Shown here in pieces: positions 34,762 through 46,496 of a stretch of 64,000 nucleotides of DNA; positions within the stretch are counted from its first letter, which is position 1; every line of letters begins with the position of its first letter. The translations under genes were made by a program, and so were the position numbers. The notes under the pieces are model-generated. The model was not told the origin of the DNA. It saw nothing but the letters and a program-made list of their open reading frames with translations, and searched no databases. Source of the DNA: Gordonia tangerina (GTDB lineage Bacteria; Actinomycetota; Actinomycetes; Mycobacteriales; Mycobacteriaceae); the NCBI RefSeq assembly GCF_021556435.1, contig NZ_JAKGCU010000021.1, positions 28,581-92,580 on the forward strand, given 5' to 3'.

Positions 34762-35874
34762 TCAGCTCAGCGCCGACGGCAGTACCTCGACAAAGGAAGG
34801 AATTCCCGCCACTGACCGCGCACTGATCACCGCGTTGACGATCGCCCGCTGCACGACGATCGCGGCCACCCGACTCACCTCTGCCACCACCGCGACGTCG
34901 GGATTCATCCCCGCCGGAACCTCGGCGACCCGCTCGATCCGACGGTCACCGGTGGCGACGGCAAAGATCGTGTCGCCGTCCAGCGGTGAATGCGCCGGCA
35001 CGATCGCTCTGGCCAGCCCGTCATGTCCGGCCATCGCGACGCGCTTCAACGAGGCCGAGTCCACCGCCGCGTCGGTCGCGACCACGCCGATCGTGGTGTT
35101 GAGCACGCTCTGTTTGGCCGCCAGTTCGGCGTGACGGCGAATCTCCGCAGACACCGGCGCGACCAGCCCGTGGTGAGCCGCGTCGGCGGCCGTCACCGAC
35201 CACGGCAACCCGGTCGCCGGGTCGATCACCGCACCGACCGGATTGGCCACCATCAACGCACCGATGGTGACGCCGGCCGCCGGCCCGTGCTCGATGACGA
35301 TCGACGCGGTCCCCACACCACCTTTGAGAGCACCCGCCCGCGCGCCCGCACCCGCGCCGACACTACCGACGGCCACCTCCGCCGACGCCGCCGACAGCGC
35401 CTCGCGACCGAACGCGGCATCGGGCCGGTGATCCCATGCCCCCACCGGAAGGTCGAAGACGACCGCGGCCGGGACGATCGGCACCACGTGGCCCGCGGTG
35501 TCCATCGCCAGTCCGCTGCCCGACTCCTCCAAACCGGCCATCACTCCGTCGGCAGCCGCCAGACCGTATGCGCTCCCGCCCGACAGCACGATGGCGTGCG
35601 CGGTCTGCACCGTGTTGACCGGGTCGAGCAGGTCTGTCTCGCGCGTACCGGGGCCGCCGCCGCGCACGTCGACCGCGCACGTCGCGGCGCACGAAGCGAT
35701 CCGCACCACGGTGGTACCGGTGGCCCAGCCTCTACCCTCGACACCGTCGTCCGGCGAGGCGACCACCGCGTCGTCGTCGATCCGATATGCGTGACCGACC
35801 TCGATGCCGACGACATCGGTGATGCGGTTGCCGGCAGGCGCCAGAGTCTCGCCCGCGTGTGACGACCTGGTCAC
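34762..35874 (-). CDS. P1 (S58) family peptidase, Rv1333-like
   Basis: A 370-residue Ntn-hydrolase-type peptidase related to DmpA, made as a precursor that self-cleaves. Family segments are ITDVVGIEVGHAYRID, RGGGPGTRETDLLDPVNTV, VLSGGSAYGLAAADGVM and the cleavage/nucleophile region LNTTIGVVATDA. Members act as aminopeptidases or beta-peptidyl hydrolases. GTG 35874 overlaps the DUF2017 stop (GTGA); the frame continues upstream inside DUF2017 but without similarity. It is the last gene of clpS-DUF2017-peptidase, the same order as Rv1331-Rv1333. Confidence 0.88.
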   Translation of the reverse strand: MTRSSHAGETLAPAGNRITDVVGIEVGHAYRIDDDAVVASPDDGVEGRGWATGTTVVRIASCAATCAVDVRGGGPGTRETDLLDPVNTVQTAHAIVLSGGSAYGLAAADGVMAGLEESGSGLAMDTAGHVVPIVPAAVVFDLPVGAWDHRPDAAFGREALSAASAEVAVGSVGAGAGARAGALKGGVGTASIVIEHGPAAGVTIGALMVANPVGAVIDPATGLPWSVTAADAAHHGLVAPVSAEIRRHAELAAKQSVLNTTIGVVATDAAVDSASLKRVAMAGHDGLARAIVPAHSPLDGDTIFAVATGDRRIERVAEVPAGMNPDVAVVAEVSRVAAIVVQRAIVNAVISARSVAGIPSFVEVLPSALS

Positions 35875-36446
35875 ATCAATGCCTCGACCAGCAATTCCTG
35901 CATGACCGTGAGCCAGTGATACACGTCGAGGTGGGCGGCATGCGGATGTTCTGGCGGAAGTTGATCCGGCGTGTCCTCGGAAATGCCGAGCATCGCGCCC
36001 AACGCGAGCCGCACATCGTTGAGCGCGGTCAACCACTGCATCGCCTGCTCTTCGGTGAGCGCCAGATCGCCACCACCGCGCGGCAAGGTCTCGAGCACGA
36101 CCTGCCCGGCAGTCAACTTGGCCTCGATGATGTGCGGCTCGTGCACACTGCGCAGCGCACTGTTGACGTCTCCGTTCACCACATCGGCCGACAGCTGCCG
36201 ATCCTGGTCGGGCCGATGAAAGTCCGGTAGCAGCCGCCCCAGCGTGACGTCGGAGGGAGCTTCGGTGTGCCCGACCCGAATCCCGGTGATCTCCGACAAC
36301 TCGTCGCGGGGTGCCGAGGCGTCGCGTTCGGTCAAGAGCTCCTGCATCGAGCCGATCATCGACACCAACAGTTCGACCTCATGAGGATCGAGTTGTGAGC
36401 AGATACGCAGCGACGAGCCGCGGCCCTTACGTTTCCAAGTTCGCAC
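35871..36446 (-). CDS. DUF2017 family protein (Rv1332-like)
   Basis: A 191-residue soluble protein beginning VRTWKRKGRGSSLRI and containing LDPHEVELLVSMIGSMQELL, TEEQAMQWLTALNDVRLALG and the C-terminal DVYHWLTVMQELLVEALM, the DUF2017 pattern. It is mostly helical. The family is almost always encoded directly downstream of clpS in actinobacteria, as here (19 bp), which suggests a link to proteolysis or its control; the function is not established. GTG 36446 fits the family start. Confidence 0.85.
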   Translation of the reverse strand: MRTWKRKGRGSSLRICSQLDPHEVELLVSMIGSMQELLTERDASAPRDELSEITGIRVGHTEAPSDVTLGRLLPDFHRPDQDRQLSADVVNGDVNSALRSVHEPHIIEAKLTAGQVVLETLPRGGGDLALTEEQAMQWLTALNDVRLALGAMLGISEDTPDQLPPEHPHAAHLDVYHWLTVMQELLVEALM

Positions 36447-36465
36447 GTGGTTGCCGATTCCCCGC

Positions 36466-36900
36466 TCAGCTGTCCCGCTGCATCGTCGCCCACAGCCCGG
36501 CCGCGTGGAGTTTGCGGACGTCGCCTTCCACCTTGTCGCGCTCACCGGCCGACACCACGGCCTTCCCCTCGGTGTGAACCTGCATCATCAGCTGATTGGC
36601 GTGCGACTCCGAATAGCCGAAGACCTTCTGAAATACGAAGGTGACGTAGCGCATCAGATTGACCGGATCGTCCCAGACGATGGTGACCCACGGCCGATCG
36701 AGGGCCGCGGCGTTCTCCGCGACCTCCGGGTCCGCAACGGTGGCACCTCCGGGCCCACCCACGTCGCTTCGCTCGCTGCGACAACCCCCGTCGCTTCGCT
36801 CGCTGCGACAACCCCCGTCGCTTCGCTCGCTGTGGAATCTCCCGTCGCTTCGCTCGCCCTGGAAGGTAGCCTCGTGCGCACTAGTCTCGTCAGGCGCCAT
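36466..36900 (-). CDS. clpS: ClpS, ClpP-protease adaptor with repeat-expanded N-terminus
   Basis: ClpS delivers N-degron substrates to the Clp protease. The core [28 protein letters not shown]...[18 protein letters not shown]...[14 protein letters not shown] is intact. Upstream, [14 protein letters not shown] resembles a normal ClpS N-terminus, but it is followed by a 9-residue repeat block ([18 protein letters not shown] twice, SERSDV) encoded by 27-bp DNA repeats. The result is 144 residues against about 100 in M. tuberculosis. A start within the repeats (GTG of SERSDV) is possible and would give about 98 residues. ATG 36900 lacks a ribosome site and is probably leaderless. Confidence 0.9.
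   Translation of the reverse strand: MAPDETSAHEATFQGERSDGRFHSERSDGGCRSERSDGGCRSERSDVGGPGGATVADPEVAENAAALDRPWVTIVWDDPVNLMRYVTFVFQKVFGYSESHANQLMMQVHTEGKAVVSAGERDKVEGDVRKLHAAGLWATMQRDS
36762..36858. repeat. 27-bp tandem repeat inside the 5' part of clpS
   Basis: Three full units begin CGTCGCTTCGCTCGCTG at 36762, 36789 and 36816, and a partial fourth starts at 36843. The first two are identical; the third diverges after the first 17 bases. Each unit contains an imperfect inverted repeat (GTCGC...GCGAC). The 27-bp period keeps the clpS frame. Confidence 0.85.
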
Positions 36901-36920
36901 ACGACATAGGGTAAGCGATT
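36901..36920. promoter_or_regulatory. 20-bp divergent promoter between clpS and pncB
   Basis: Only 20 bp separate the two start codons. TAGGGT (36907-36912) on plus and TACCCT (complement of 36908-36913) on minus are overlapping -10-like hexamers placed about 8 bp from each start, which predicts leaderless transcripts in both directions. The -35 regions would lie in the opposite gene. Confidence 0.5.
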
Positions 36921-38225
36921 GTGACCGTCGACAACACCGCCCTGCTCACCGACCAGTACGAACTCACCATGGTCTCGGCAGCGCTTCGCCATCCGATGGC
37001 GCATCGGCCGTGCGTCTTCGAGGTCTTCGCGCGCCGACTGCCCGACGGTCGCCGCTACGGCGTCGTCGCCGGCACCGGCCGACTGCTCGAAGAACTGGCG
37101 CGGTTCCGCTTCGGTGAGGACGAATTGGCGGTGGTCAGCCGTTTTCTCGACGAGGACACCGTTCGCTGGCTGGCCGAGTATCGCTTCTCCGGAGACATCG
37201 ACGGATACCGCGAGGGTGAGCTGTACTTCCCCGGCTCCCCCATCCTGACCGTGCGGACGACGTTCGCCGAAGGGGTGCTGCTGGAAACGCTGGTGCTGTC
37301 CATCCTCAACCACGACAGCGCGATCGCGTCGGCCGCCGCCAGGATGGTCAGCGCCTCGGCCGGCCGGCCGATCATCGAGATGGGTTCGCGCCGCACCCAC
37401 GAACGTGCGGCGGTGTCGAGCGCACGCGCGGCCTATCTGGCCGGGGTGGCTGCCACCTCCAACCTCGAGGCCGCGCGCACCTATGGCGTCCCGAGCGCCG
37501 GCACGGCCGCGCATGCCTTCACGCTCGGGTTCACCGGGCCCGACGGACCGGACGAGAAAGCGGCGTTCGCCGCGCAGGTCGAGGCCCTCGGCGTCGGTAC
37601 GACCCTGCTCGTCGACACCTACGACATCACCCAGGGCGTCCGCAACGCGATCGAAGTCGCGGGGACCGGCTTGGGCGCGGTGCGCATCGACTCCGGCGAC
37701 CTGGGAGTGCTCGCGCGTCAGGTGCGTGAACAACTCGATTCGCTCGGCGCCCCCGACACCAAGATCGTGGTGTCCGGCGACCTCGACGAGTACGCCATCG
37801 CGTCGCTGCGCGCCGAACCCGTCGACACCTACGGGGTGGGCACGTCGTTGGTGACCGGCAGCGGCGCACCAACCGCTGGCATGATCTACAAGCTCGTCGA
37901 GGTGGACGGAATGCCGGTGGCCAAACGGGCCAGCCACAAAGAGTCCAAAGGTGGCGCGAAACGCGCGGTGCGTGCCGCACGACCGTCCGGCACGATCGTC
38001 GAGGAGATCCTCTACCGCTCCGTCGACGAGCCGCCGTCGGTGGATGGATTATCGTTGCGGCCGTTGCAGATCCCGTTGGTGGCCAACGGCGAGGTGGTCG
38101 GCGCTCTGCCGACACTCGAAGACGGACGCACACACCTCGCGGATGCATTGGTGAGCCTGCCGTGGGAGGGTTTGGGCCTGTCGCACGGAGATCCAGCAGT
38201 GCCCACCCGCTACGTACTCGGCTAG
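36921..38225 (+). CDS. pncB: Nicotinate phosphoribosyltransferase
   Basis: A 434-residue enzyme converting nicotinate and PRPP to nicotinate mononucleotide for NAD salvage. Family signatures include [80 protein letters not shown] and [20 protein letters not shown] 36921 is nearly adjacent to a -10-like hexamer, so the mRNA is probably leaderless. It is followed 19 bp later by pncA, which supplies its nicotinate substrate. The divergent clpS/pncB arrangement matches mycobacteria. Confidence 0.95.
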   Translation: MTVDNTALLTDQYELTMVSAALRHPMAHRPCVFEVFARRLPDGRRYGVVAGTGRLLEELARFRFGEDELAVVSRFLDEDTVRWLAEYRFSGDIDGYREGELYFPGSPILTVRTTFAEGVLLETLVLSILNHDSAIASAAARMVSASAGRPIIEMGSRRTHERAAVSSARAAYLAGVAATSNLEAARTYGVPSAGTAAHAFTLGFTGPDGPDEKAAFAAQVEALGVGTTLLVDTYDITQGVRNAIEVAGTGLGAVRIDSGDLGVLARQVREQLDSLGAPDTKIVVSGDLDEYAIASLRAEPVDTYGVGTSLVTGSGAPTAGMIYKLVEVDGMPVAKRASHKESKGGAKRAVRAARPSGTIVEEILYRSVDEPPSVDGLSLRPLQIPLVANGEVVGALPTLEDGRTHLADALVSLPWEGLGLSHGDPAVPTRYVLG

Positions 38226-38244
38226 GAAGGACACCCGCACAGTC

Positions 38245-38844
38245 ATGGCAGAGCACGCCCCCAAAGACCACGCCCTGATCGTCGTCGACGTCCAGAACGA
38301 CTTCTGCGAGGGCGGAGCGCTGGGCGTCAACGGCGGCGCGGCCGTAGCGCGCGCCATCACCCAGATCCTTGGCGATTACCGGACCGTGGTCGCCACCCGC
38401 GACTACCACATCGATCCCGGCGATCATTTCTCCGACAAACCCGACTACGTCGACTCCTGGCCACCGCACTGCCGGGTCGGTACCGATGGCGTTGCCTTCC
38501 ATCCCGACTTCGACCACACCGTCGCACAGCAGGTTTTCGACAAGGGCCATTACACTGCCGCATACTCGGGCTTCGAGGGTGCCGACTCCGACGGCACCGC
38601 ACTGGCCGATTGGCTGCGCAACCGACGCATCACCCACGTCGACATCGTCGGAATCGCCACCGACCATTGCGTTCGGGCGACCGCACTCGACGCGGTCCGC
38701 GAAGGTTTCGACACCCGAGTGCTGTTGAATTTCACCGCCGCCGTTGCCTCCGAAACCGCCGAGGAAGCGCTCAAACAGATGCGTTCGGCGGGTGTGGCAC
38801 TCGACGGCGACCTGCTCTACGACGGTTCCTCCGGCATCGGATGA
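38245..38844 (+). CDS. pncA: Nicotinamidase
   Basis: A 199-residue isochorismatase-fold amidohydrolase that converts nicotinamide to nicotinate. The triad is visible: Asp in LIVVDVQNDFC, Lys in FDKGHYTAAYSGF, and Cys in VGIATDHCVRAT. The metal site is in RDYHIDPGDHF. It is in an operon with pncB and precedes dinG. In M. tuberculosis pncA lies elsewhere, so the pncB-pncA pairing is a difference. PncA is also the activator of pyrazinamide in mycobacteria. Confidence 0.94.
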   Translation: MAEHAPKDHALIVVDVQNDFCEGGALGVNGGAAVARAITQILGDYRTVVATRDYHIDPGDHFSDKPDYVDSWPPHCRVGTDGVAFHPDFDHTVAQQVFDKGHYTAAYSGFEGADSDGTALADWLRNRRITHVDIVGIATDHCVRATALDAVREGFDTRVLLNFTAAVASETAEEALKQMRSAGVALDGDLLYDGSSGIG

Positions 38845-38854
38845 CAACCACCAC

Positions 38855-40942
38855 ATGACCTCCACCCCCTCGGTGACCTCACTGCTCGACAGCGCCGTCA
38901 CCGCCCTCGGCGGACGCCGGCGCGACGGCCAGGTCCGGATGGCCTCAGCGGTCGCCCACGCCATCGACACCGGCGAACATCTCGCCGTCCAGGCGGGCAC
39001 CGGAACGGGAAAATCGCTGGCCTACCTGATCCCGTCCATCCGTCACGCGATCGTCTCCGGGCGCACCGTGGTGGTGTCGACCGCCACGATCGCGCTGCAA
39101 CGACAGCTGATCGAACGTGACCTGCCGCGGGTGGCGGCCGCGCTGGCCGGCCCACTCGGTCGCGAACCCACCTTCGCGATTCTCAAGGGACGCGGAAATT
39201 ATCTGTGCCTGAACAAGATCCACAGCGGAACCGCGGAGGAACCGGCGAGCGAGCTGTTCGACGCGTTCGAGTTGTCACGCACCGGACGCGAGGTGACCAG
39301 GCTGCGGGAATGGACGTCGGACACCGAGACCGGCGATCGCGATGACCTGACCCCGGGGGTCTCGGACCGATCCTGGCGGCAGGTGAGCGTCTCGGCTCGA
39401 GAATGCCTCGGCGCCGGCAATTGCAGCTACGCCGACGACTGTTTCGCTGAACGGGCGCGCCGCGCGTCGGGCCAGGTCGATGTCGTCGTCACCAACCACG
39501 CCCTGCTCGCCATCGACGCGACCAGTCCGGCCAATATCCTCCCCGAACACGACGTAGTGGTCATCGACGAGGCCCACGAGCTCGTGGACCGCATCACGTC
39601 GGTGGCCACCGCCGAGCTGTCGGGGGCCGGCATCACACTGGTCGCCCGCCGCTGCGGCAAGCTGCTCGACGACGAGACCACCGACGCACTGCTGGGTGCG
39701 GCGGAGATGCTCGACGGACTGCTCACCGAGCTGCCGCCACGAGAGTGGACCCGGCTCCCCTCGGGCGTACCCGAGACCCTGGCGAGCCTGCGTGATCGGT
39801 TGTGGCTCGCCCGCAACGAGATCGGTCCGGTGCGCATGCCCGGCAGCGGCGGCGCCGACGAATCGGCCGCGGCCCGCTCGGCGGCCCTGACGTCGTTGGA
39901 GGACGCCCACGACACCGTCGTGCGCCTGCTCGGTGCATTCGACAACCCCGACGAGTCGAAACGGCGCGATGTCGTGTGGGTCGCCCACGACCGGGTGGGT
40001 AGCGACACCCGGGCGATCCTGCGCATTGCACCGTTGTCGGTCGGCGGACTGCTCCGCGCCTCCTTGTTCGCCGACGCCACCGTGGTGCTCACCTCTGCCA
40101 CCCTCACGATCGGTGGCAATTTCGACGCGCTCGCCGCGACCTGGGGACTGCCGGCAGCAGGCCGCCGCGACACCGACGGCGCCGATCCACAGTCCGAGGC
40201 GCCGCCGGTGGCCGACATCGGCGCCATGGCACACGGCGCCCCCGCCCCCGCCGACAACGCTCCGCCGCGCTGGCGTGGACTCGACGCCGGCTCACCGTTC
40301 GACTACCCGAAGTCGGCGATCCTCTACGTCGCCCGGCACCTGCCGCGACCGGGACGTGACGCGATCGCCGAGCAGACGCTCGACGAACTGGCCGGGCTGG
40401 TGACCGCGGCCGACGGACGTACCCTCGGGCTGTTCTCGTCGATGCGCGCTGCCCGCGAGGCCGCCGAGGCCATCCGAACGCGCTGCGATCAGCCGGTGCT
40501 CTGTCAGGGCGAGGACACGACCGCGGCGTTGGTCAAGAAGTTCGCCGATGATCCGCAGACCTGCTTGTTCGGCACCCTGTCGTTGTGGCAGGGCGTCGAC
40601 GTGCCCGGTGCGTCGTGCAGCCTGGTGGTGATCGACCGCATCCCGTTCCCTCGCCCGGACGACCCACTGCTCACCGCACGGCAGCGGGCTGTCGAAGCAC
40701 GCGGTGGCAACGGTTTCCTCACGGTCGCCGCCAACCACGCGGCGCTGTTGTTGGCCCAAGGTGCGGGACGGTTGTTGCGCTCCACCGACGACCGCGGTGT
40801 CGTCGCCGTACTGGACTCCCGACTCGCCACCGCCGGATACGGTGGATACCTGCTGGCGTCGCTGCCGCCGTTCTGGCGCACGACCGATGGTGATCTGGTT
40901 CGTTCTGCGTTGGGCAGACTGGCCGAGATCCCCTACGGTTGA
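38855..40942 (+). CDS. dinG: DinG-type iron-sulfur ATP-dependent DNA helicase
   Basis: A 695-residue superfamily 2 XPD/DinG helicase. Walker A is [17 protein letters not shown], the DEAH box is [13 protein letters not shown], and four Cys likely hold a 4Fe-4S cluster (one in [10 protein letters not shown] and three in [15 protein letters not shown]). Later motifs [19 protein letters not shown] and [10 protein letters not shown] are intact. It unwinds forked DNA and R-loops in 5'-3' direction by family knowledge. ATG 38855 lies 10 bp after pncA. It matches the Rv1329c position next to pncB. Confidence 0.92.
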   Translation: MTSTPSVTSLLDSAVTALGGRRRDGQVRMASAVAHAIDTGEHLAVQAGTGTGKSLAYLIPSIRHAIVSGRTVVVSTATIALQRQLIERDLPRVAAALAGPLGREPTFAILKGRGNYLCLNKIHSGTAEEPASELFDAFELSRTGREVTRLREWTSDTETGDRDDLTPGVSDRSWRQVSVSARECLGAGNCSYADDCFAERARRASGQVDVVVTNHALLAIDATSPANILPEHDVVVIDEAHELVDRITSVATAELSGAGITLVARRCGKLLDDETTDALLGAAEMLDGLLTELPPREWTRLPSGVPETLASLRDRLWLARNEIGPVRMPGSGGADESAAARSAALTSLEDAHDTVVRLLGAFDNPDESKRRDVVWVAHDRVGSDTRAILRIAPLSVGGLLRASLFADATVVLTSATLTIGGNFDALAATWGLPAAGRRDTDGADPQSEAPPVADIGAMAHGAPAPADNAPPRWRGLDAGSPFDYPKSAILYVARHLPRPGRDAIAEQTLDELAGLVTAADGRTLGLFSSMRAAREAAEAIRTRCDQPVLCQGEDTTAALVKKFADDPQTCLFGTLSLWQGVDVPGASCSLVVIDRIPFPRPDDPLLTARQRAVEARGGNGFLTVAANHAALLLAQGAGRLLRSTDDRGVVAVLDSRLATAGYGGYLLASLPPFWRTTDGDLVRSALGRLAEIPYG

Positions 40943-41018
40943 GACGGGCAGGGACGCCGGCGCCACCGAGCACCGCGGACATGGGTCATGTCAGGGGTTG
41001 GATGAGAGGAGGCCGCCG

Positions 41019-43019
41019 GTGATCGGGCGGATGGGGATCGACGATATCGCGCCTCTGGTGTCCGCCGGGCAAGTGCCGGCGAAAGCTGTTGTCGGTGAGC
41101 TGATCCCGATATCGACCACGGCGTGGCGGGAAGGTCACGACGCGATCGGGGTGACCGTGCATGTGGACGGTCCCGATCGACGCAGCCTGGACGTGCGGAT
41201 GGAACCGGCGAGCGAACCCGATGTGTTCAACGCAGCCTTCGTCCCCGACGCCGTGGGCTACTGGGTGTTCCGGATCGAAGCGTGGAGTGACCCATATACG
41301 ACGTGGCGGTCCGCGGTGCTCAAGAAGGTCGATGCCGGCCAGGGAGCCGGTGACCTCGCCAACGACCTCGAGGTCGGCGCACGGGTACTCACCGCCGCCC
41401 GTGATGTGGTACCGGTCGACGCCCTGGAGATCCTCGACGACGCCATCGACCAGTTGCGCGCCCGCCGCCGCCGGGTGGAGAACCGGATCAACCTCGCTGT
41501 CTCCGACGAGGTGGCGGACCTGCTGACGACCTATCCGGTCCGCGAACTGGTGACCAAATCGCGGTCTTACCGGGTGTGGGTCGATCGCCGGCGCGCACTG
41601 TTCGGATCGTGGTACGAGTTCTTCCCGCGGTCTACCGGCGGGTGGGACAACGAGGGCCACCCGGTGCACGGAACGTTCCTGACCGCCGTCGACGACCTGC
41701 CGCGCATCGCGGGGATGGGGTTCGACATCGTCTATCTGCCGCCGATCCATCCGATCGGCAAGGTCAACCGCAAAGGCCGCAACAACACGCTTGTCGCCGG
41801 TCCCGACGATGTCGGCTCACCGTGGGCGATCGGCTCCGACGAGGGTGGTCACGACGCCATCCATCCGGCGCTCGGTACCCGGGAGGATTTCGCGTACTTC
41901 ATCGCCCGGGCCGCCGAACTCGGCCTGGAAGTTGCCATCGATCTGGCGCTGCAATGCGCACCGGACCATCCGTGGGCCCGCGAACATCCCGAGTGGTTCA
42001 CCACCCAGCCCGACGGCACGATCGCGTTCGCGGAGAACCCGCCCAAGAAATATCAGGACATCTATCCGCTGAACTTCGACAACGACCGCAACGGCCTCTA
42101 TCGGGCGGTGCTGACGATGGTGCTCGGCTGGGTCGACCTGGGTGTCAAGATCTTCCGCGTCGACAACCCGCACACCAAACCCCCGAACTTCTGGGAGTGG
42201 CTGATCACCGAGGTGAAGAAGCGCAACCCGGAGGTGCTGTTCCTGTCCGAGGCATTCACCCGACCGGCGCGCCTGTACGGACTCGCGCGCATCGGCTTCA
42301 CGCAGTCCTACACCTACTTCACCTGGAAGACCGAGAAGTGGGAGCTCGAACAGTTCGGACGCGAGATCGCCGACCACGCCGATGAGGCACGACCCAATCT
42401 GTTCGTGAACACGCCCGACATCCTGCACGCCAGTCTGCAACACGGCGGCCCGGGCATGTTCGCGCTGCGGGCCGCGCTGGCCGCCACACTCGCACCGACC
42501 TGGGGTGTGTACAGCGGATACGAACTGTACGAACACGTTGCCGTCGCCGAGGGCAGCGAGGAGTATCTGCACTCGGAGAAGTACGAGCTCCGGCCGCGCG
42601 ACCACAAGGCCGCGACGAGCCGAGGCGAGTCGTTGGAGCCGTGGATCACCAGCCTCAACGAGATCCGGCGGCGCCATCCCGCATTGCAGCAACTGCGTCA
42701 CATCACCTTTCACCACATCGACAATTCCGCGCTCATCGCCTACTCGAAATTCGACCCGGTCAGCGGTGACCGGGTCATCGTGGTGATCAACCTCAACCCG
42801 TTCGGTACCGAGAGCTCGACCGTCTGGCTGGACATGCCCGCGCTGGGCTTCGAATGGCAGGACCGTTTCACCGTCGTCGACGAGGTCTCCGGTCAGGAGT
42901 TCCATTGGGGGCAGGCCAATTACGTGCAGCTGGAGCCATGGCATGCGGTGGCGCACATCCTCGCACTCCCGCCCCTGGACACCGCCGCGGCCCGACGACT
43001 CGCCTACCGGATGCAGTGA
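41019..43019 (+). CDS. glgE: GlgE, alpha-1,4-glucan:maltose-1-phosphate maltosyltransferase
   Basis: A 666-residue GH13_3 enzyme that extends alpha-glucan with maltose-1-phosphate. The nucleophile Asp is in [13 protein letters not shown], the acid/base Glu in [13 protein letters not shown], and the segments [23 protein letters not shown] and [18 protein letters not shown] are GlgE hallmarks. GTG 41019 is six bases after AGAGGAGG. It runs directly into glgB (7 bp apart). The partner genes treS and pep2 that make maltose-1-phosphate are not in the window, nor is the glycogen phosphorylase gene that lies between dinG and glgE in M. tuberculosis. Confidence 0.95.
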   Translation: MIGRMGIDDIAPLVSAGQVPAKAVVGELIPISTTAWREGHDAIGVTVHVDGPDRRSLDVRMEPASEPDVFNAAFVPDAVGYWVFRIEAWSDPYTTWRSAVLKKVDAGQGAGDLANDLEVGARVLTAARDVVPVDALEILDDAIDQLRARRRRVENRINLAVSDEVADLLTTYPVRELVTKSRSYRVWVDRRRALFGSWYEFFPRSTGGWDNEGHPVHGTFLTAVDDLPRIAGMGFDIVYLPPIHPIGKVNRKGRNNTLVAGPDDVGSPWAIGSDEGGHDAIHPALGTREDFAYFIARAAELGLEVAIDLALQCAPDHPWAREHPEWFTTQPDGTIAFAENPPKKYQDIYPLNFDNDRNGLYRAVLTMVLGWVDLGVKIFRVDNPHTKPPNFWEWLITEVKKRNPEVLFLSEAFTRPARLYGLARIGFTQSYTYFTWKTEKWELEQFGREIADHADEARPNLFVNTPDILHASLQHGGPGMFALRAALAATLAPTWGVYSGYELYEHVAVAEGSEEYLHSEKYELRPRDHKAATSRGESLEPWITSLNEIRRRHPALQQLRHITFHHIDNSALIAYSKFDPVSGDRVIVVINLNPFGTESSTVWLDMPALGFEWQDRFTVVDEVSGQEFHWGQANYVQLEPWHAVAHILALPPLDTAAARRLAYRMQ

Positions 43020-43026
43020 GGTTGAT

Positions 43027-45267
<2,241 letters not shown>

Positions 45268-45400
45268 CGAGGGCCACACCCGCGAACGCCCCGCAACCAC
45301 CCCCGCCCACAGGAGGGCCGGGCCCGTCACCCCCGCCCCCTGATGACGGCCGGAGCCTGCGGAGGCCCGTCACGACATCGCAACCAAGCTTCCTCAGCTG

Positions 45401-45500
45401 CCAATCGACGGAAAACGCCGCCCAGTCAACGGAAAACGCCGCCCAGTCAACGAAAAGCGGCGCCCAGTCAACGAGAAACGGCGCCCAGTCGACGGATAAG
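45401..45500. repeat. 21-bp tandem repeat (about five units) downstream of glgB
   Basis: Units start at 45401, 45422, 45443, 45464 and 45485, each close to CCAGTCAACGGAAAACGCCGC. The array lies between convergent glgB and the thioredoxin-like gene. It has no spacers, so it is a minisatellite and not a CRISPR. Read in plus frame it encodes a 7-residue QSTENAA-like repeat in an ORF with no other support. Confidence 0.8.
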
Positions 45501-45502
45501 GA

Positions 45503-46492
45503 TCAGTAGAGCGCGGTGGCCAGCTTCCGGCGCGCCGAGACGACGAATGGCTCCGCCGGGTCGAAGAGCTCGAACAGCTCCAGCAACCGGGTACGCGCGC
45601 GAGTGCGGTCGTCGCCGGCGGTGACCTTCACGACCGCGATGATCCGGTCGAAGGCGGCCTCGGGCTGCTGGGCGAGCAACAGTACGTCGGCCGCCGCCAG
45701 CTGAGCGTCGACGTCGGCGGGCGCGGCGGTATCGACGATGGCCGGGTCATGGGCCTGCGCGCGCAGCACGAACTCGAGGTTGCGTGCGGCCGATGCCGCC
45801 TCCACGTTCTGCGGCTCGGCTTCGGCGATCGCCCGATAGTCGTCGAGTGCACCGGCGAAGTCGCCCGCGTTGAGCTTCTCCTCGGCGGCGACCATGCGCG
45901 GATCGTCGGCTTCCGGCTCGGCGTCGACTGGGGCGGCGCCGGGCAGCACATCACCGAGTTGGGAGAGGATCTCCCCCACCCACTGGGAGATCTCGGCCTC
46001 CGAACGGACGCCGTTGAACGCCGCGACCGGCTGCCCCTGCGCGATCGCCACCACCATCGGGATGGACTGGGCACGGAACGCCTGCGCGATCCGGGGATTG
46101 GCGTCGACGTCGACCTTGGCCAGCACCCAGCTTCCCTGCGCCTGCCCGGCCAGCTTCTCCAGCACCGGCGACAGTTGTTTGCAGGGTTCGCACCACTCCG
46201 CCCACAGGTCCACCAGCACGAGCTGCTGCTGTGATCGCGCAAGCACCTCGGTCTCGAACGTTGCCTCGGTGATGTCGAGGACTGCCCCGCCATGCGCAGC
46301 TCCCGAGGCCGGTGCACCGTCGTCGGTCGGCGGTGCCGGGCGTGGGGTCTGGTTGGGGCGCTGCGCCTGCTGTCGCTGCGCGTCGGCACGTTCCTTGAGG
46401 GCGGTCAGGTCGACCGCTCCCGACATGGCGACGGCCGCCGCCTGCTGTCGGGCGGCTGCGGCCGCCTGCTGCCGATTCGTTGGTCGAGTCAC
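45503..46492 (-). CDS. Thioredoxin-domain/TPR co-chaperone (CnoX/YbbN-like, Rv1324)
   Basis: A 329-residue protein with a Gln/Ala-rich N-terminus, a thioredoxin domain (about 70-180) with active site WAEWCEPCKQLSPVLEKL, and a C-terminal TPR-like helical region (AEEKLNAGDFAGALDDYRAIAEAEPQN). Unlike the E. coli CnoX redox-inactive form, both active-site Cys are present, so it may be a true oxidoreductase. GTG 46492 is used. It is separated from glgB by the 21-bp repeat array. The role is likely protection of proteins from oxidative aggregation, by family knowledge. Confidence 0.88.
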   Translation of the reverse strand: MTRPTNRQQAAAAARQQAAAVAMSGAVDLTALKERADAQRQQAQRPNQTPRPAPPTDDGAPASGAAHGGAVLDITEATFETEVLARSQQQLVLVDLWAEWCEPCKQLSPVLEKLAGQAQGSWVLAKVDVDANPRIAQAFRAQSIPMVVAIAQGQPVAAFNGVRSEAEISQWVGEILSQLGDVLPGAAPVDAEPEADDPRMVAAEEKLNAGDFAGALDDYRAIAEAEPQNVEAASAARNLEFVLRAQAHDPAIVDTAAPADVDAQLAAADVLLLAQQPEAAFDRIIAVVKVTAGDDRTRARTRLLELFELFDPAEPFVVSARRKLATALY

Positions 46493-46496
46493 CCCT

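Noticed and set aside
45401..45500. Possible CRISPR array
   Set aside because: The repeats are directly adjacent with no unique spacers and no cas genes nearby; it is a minisatellite.
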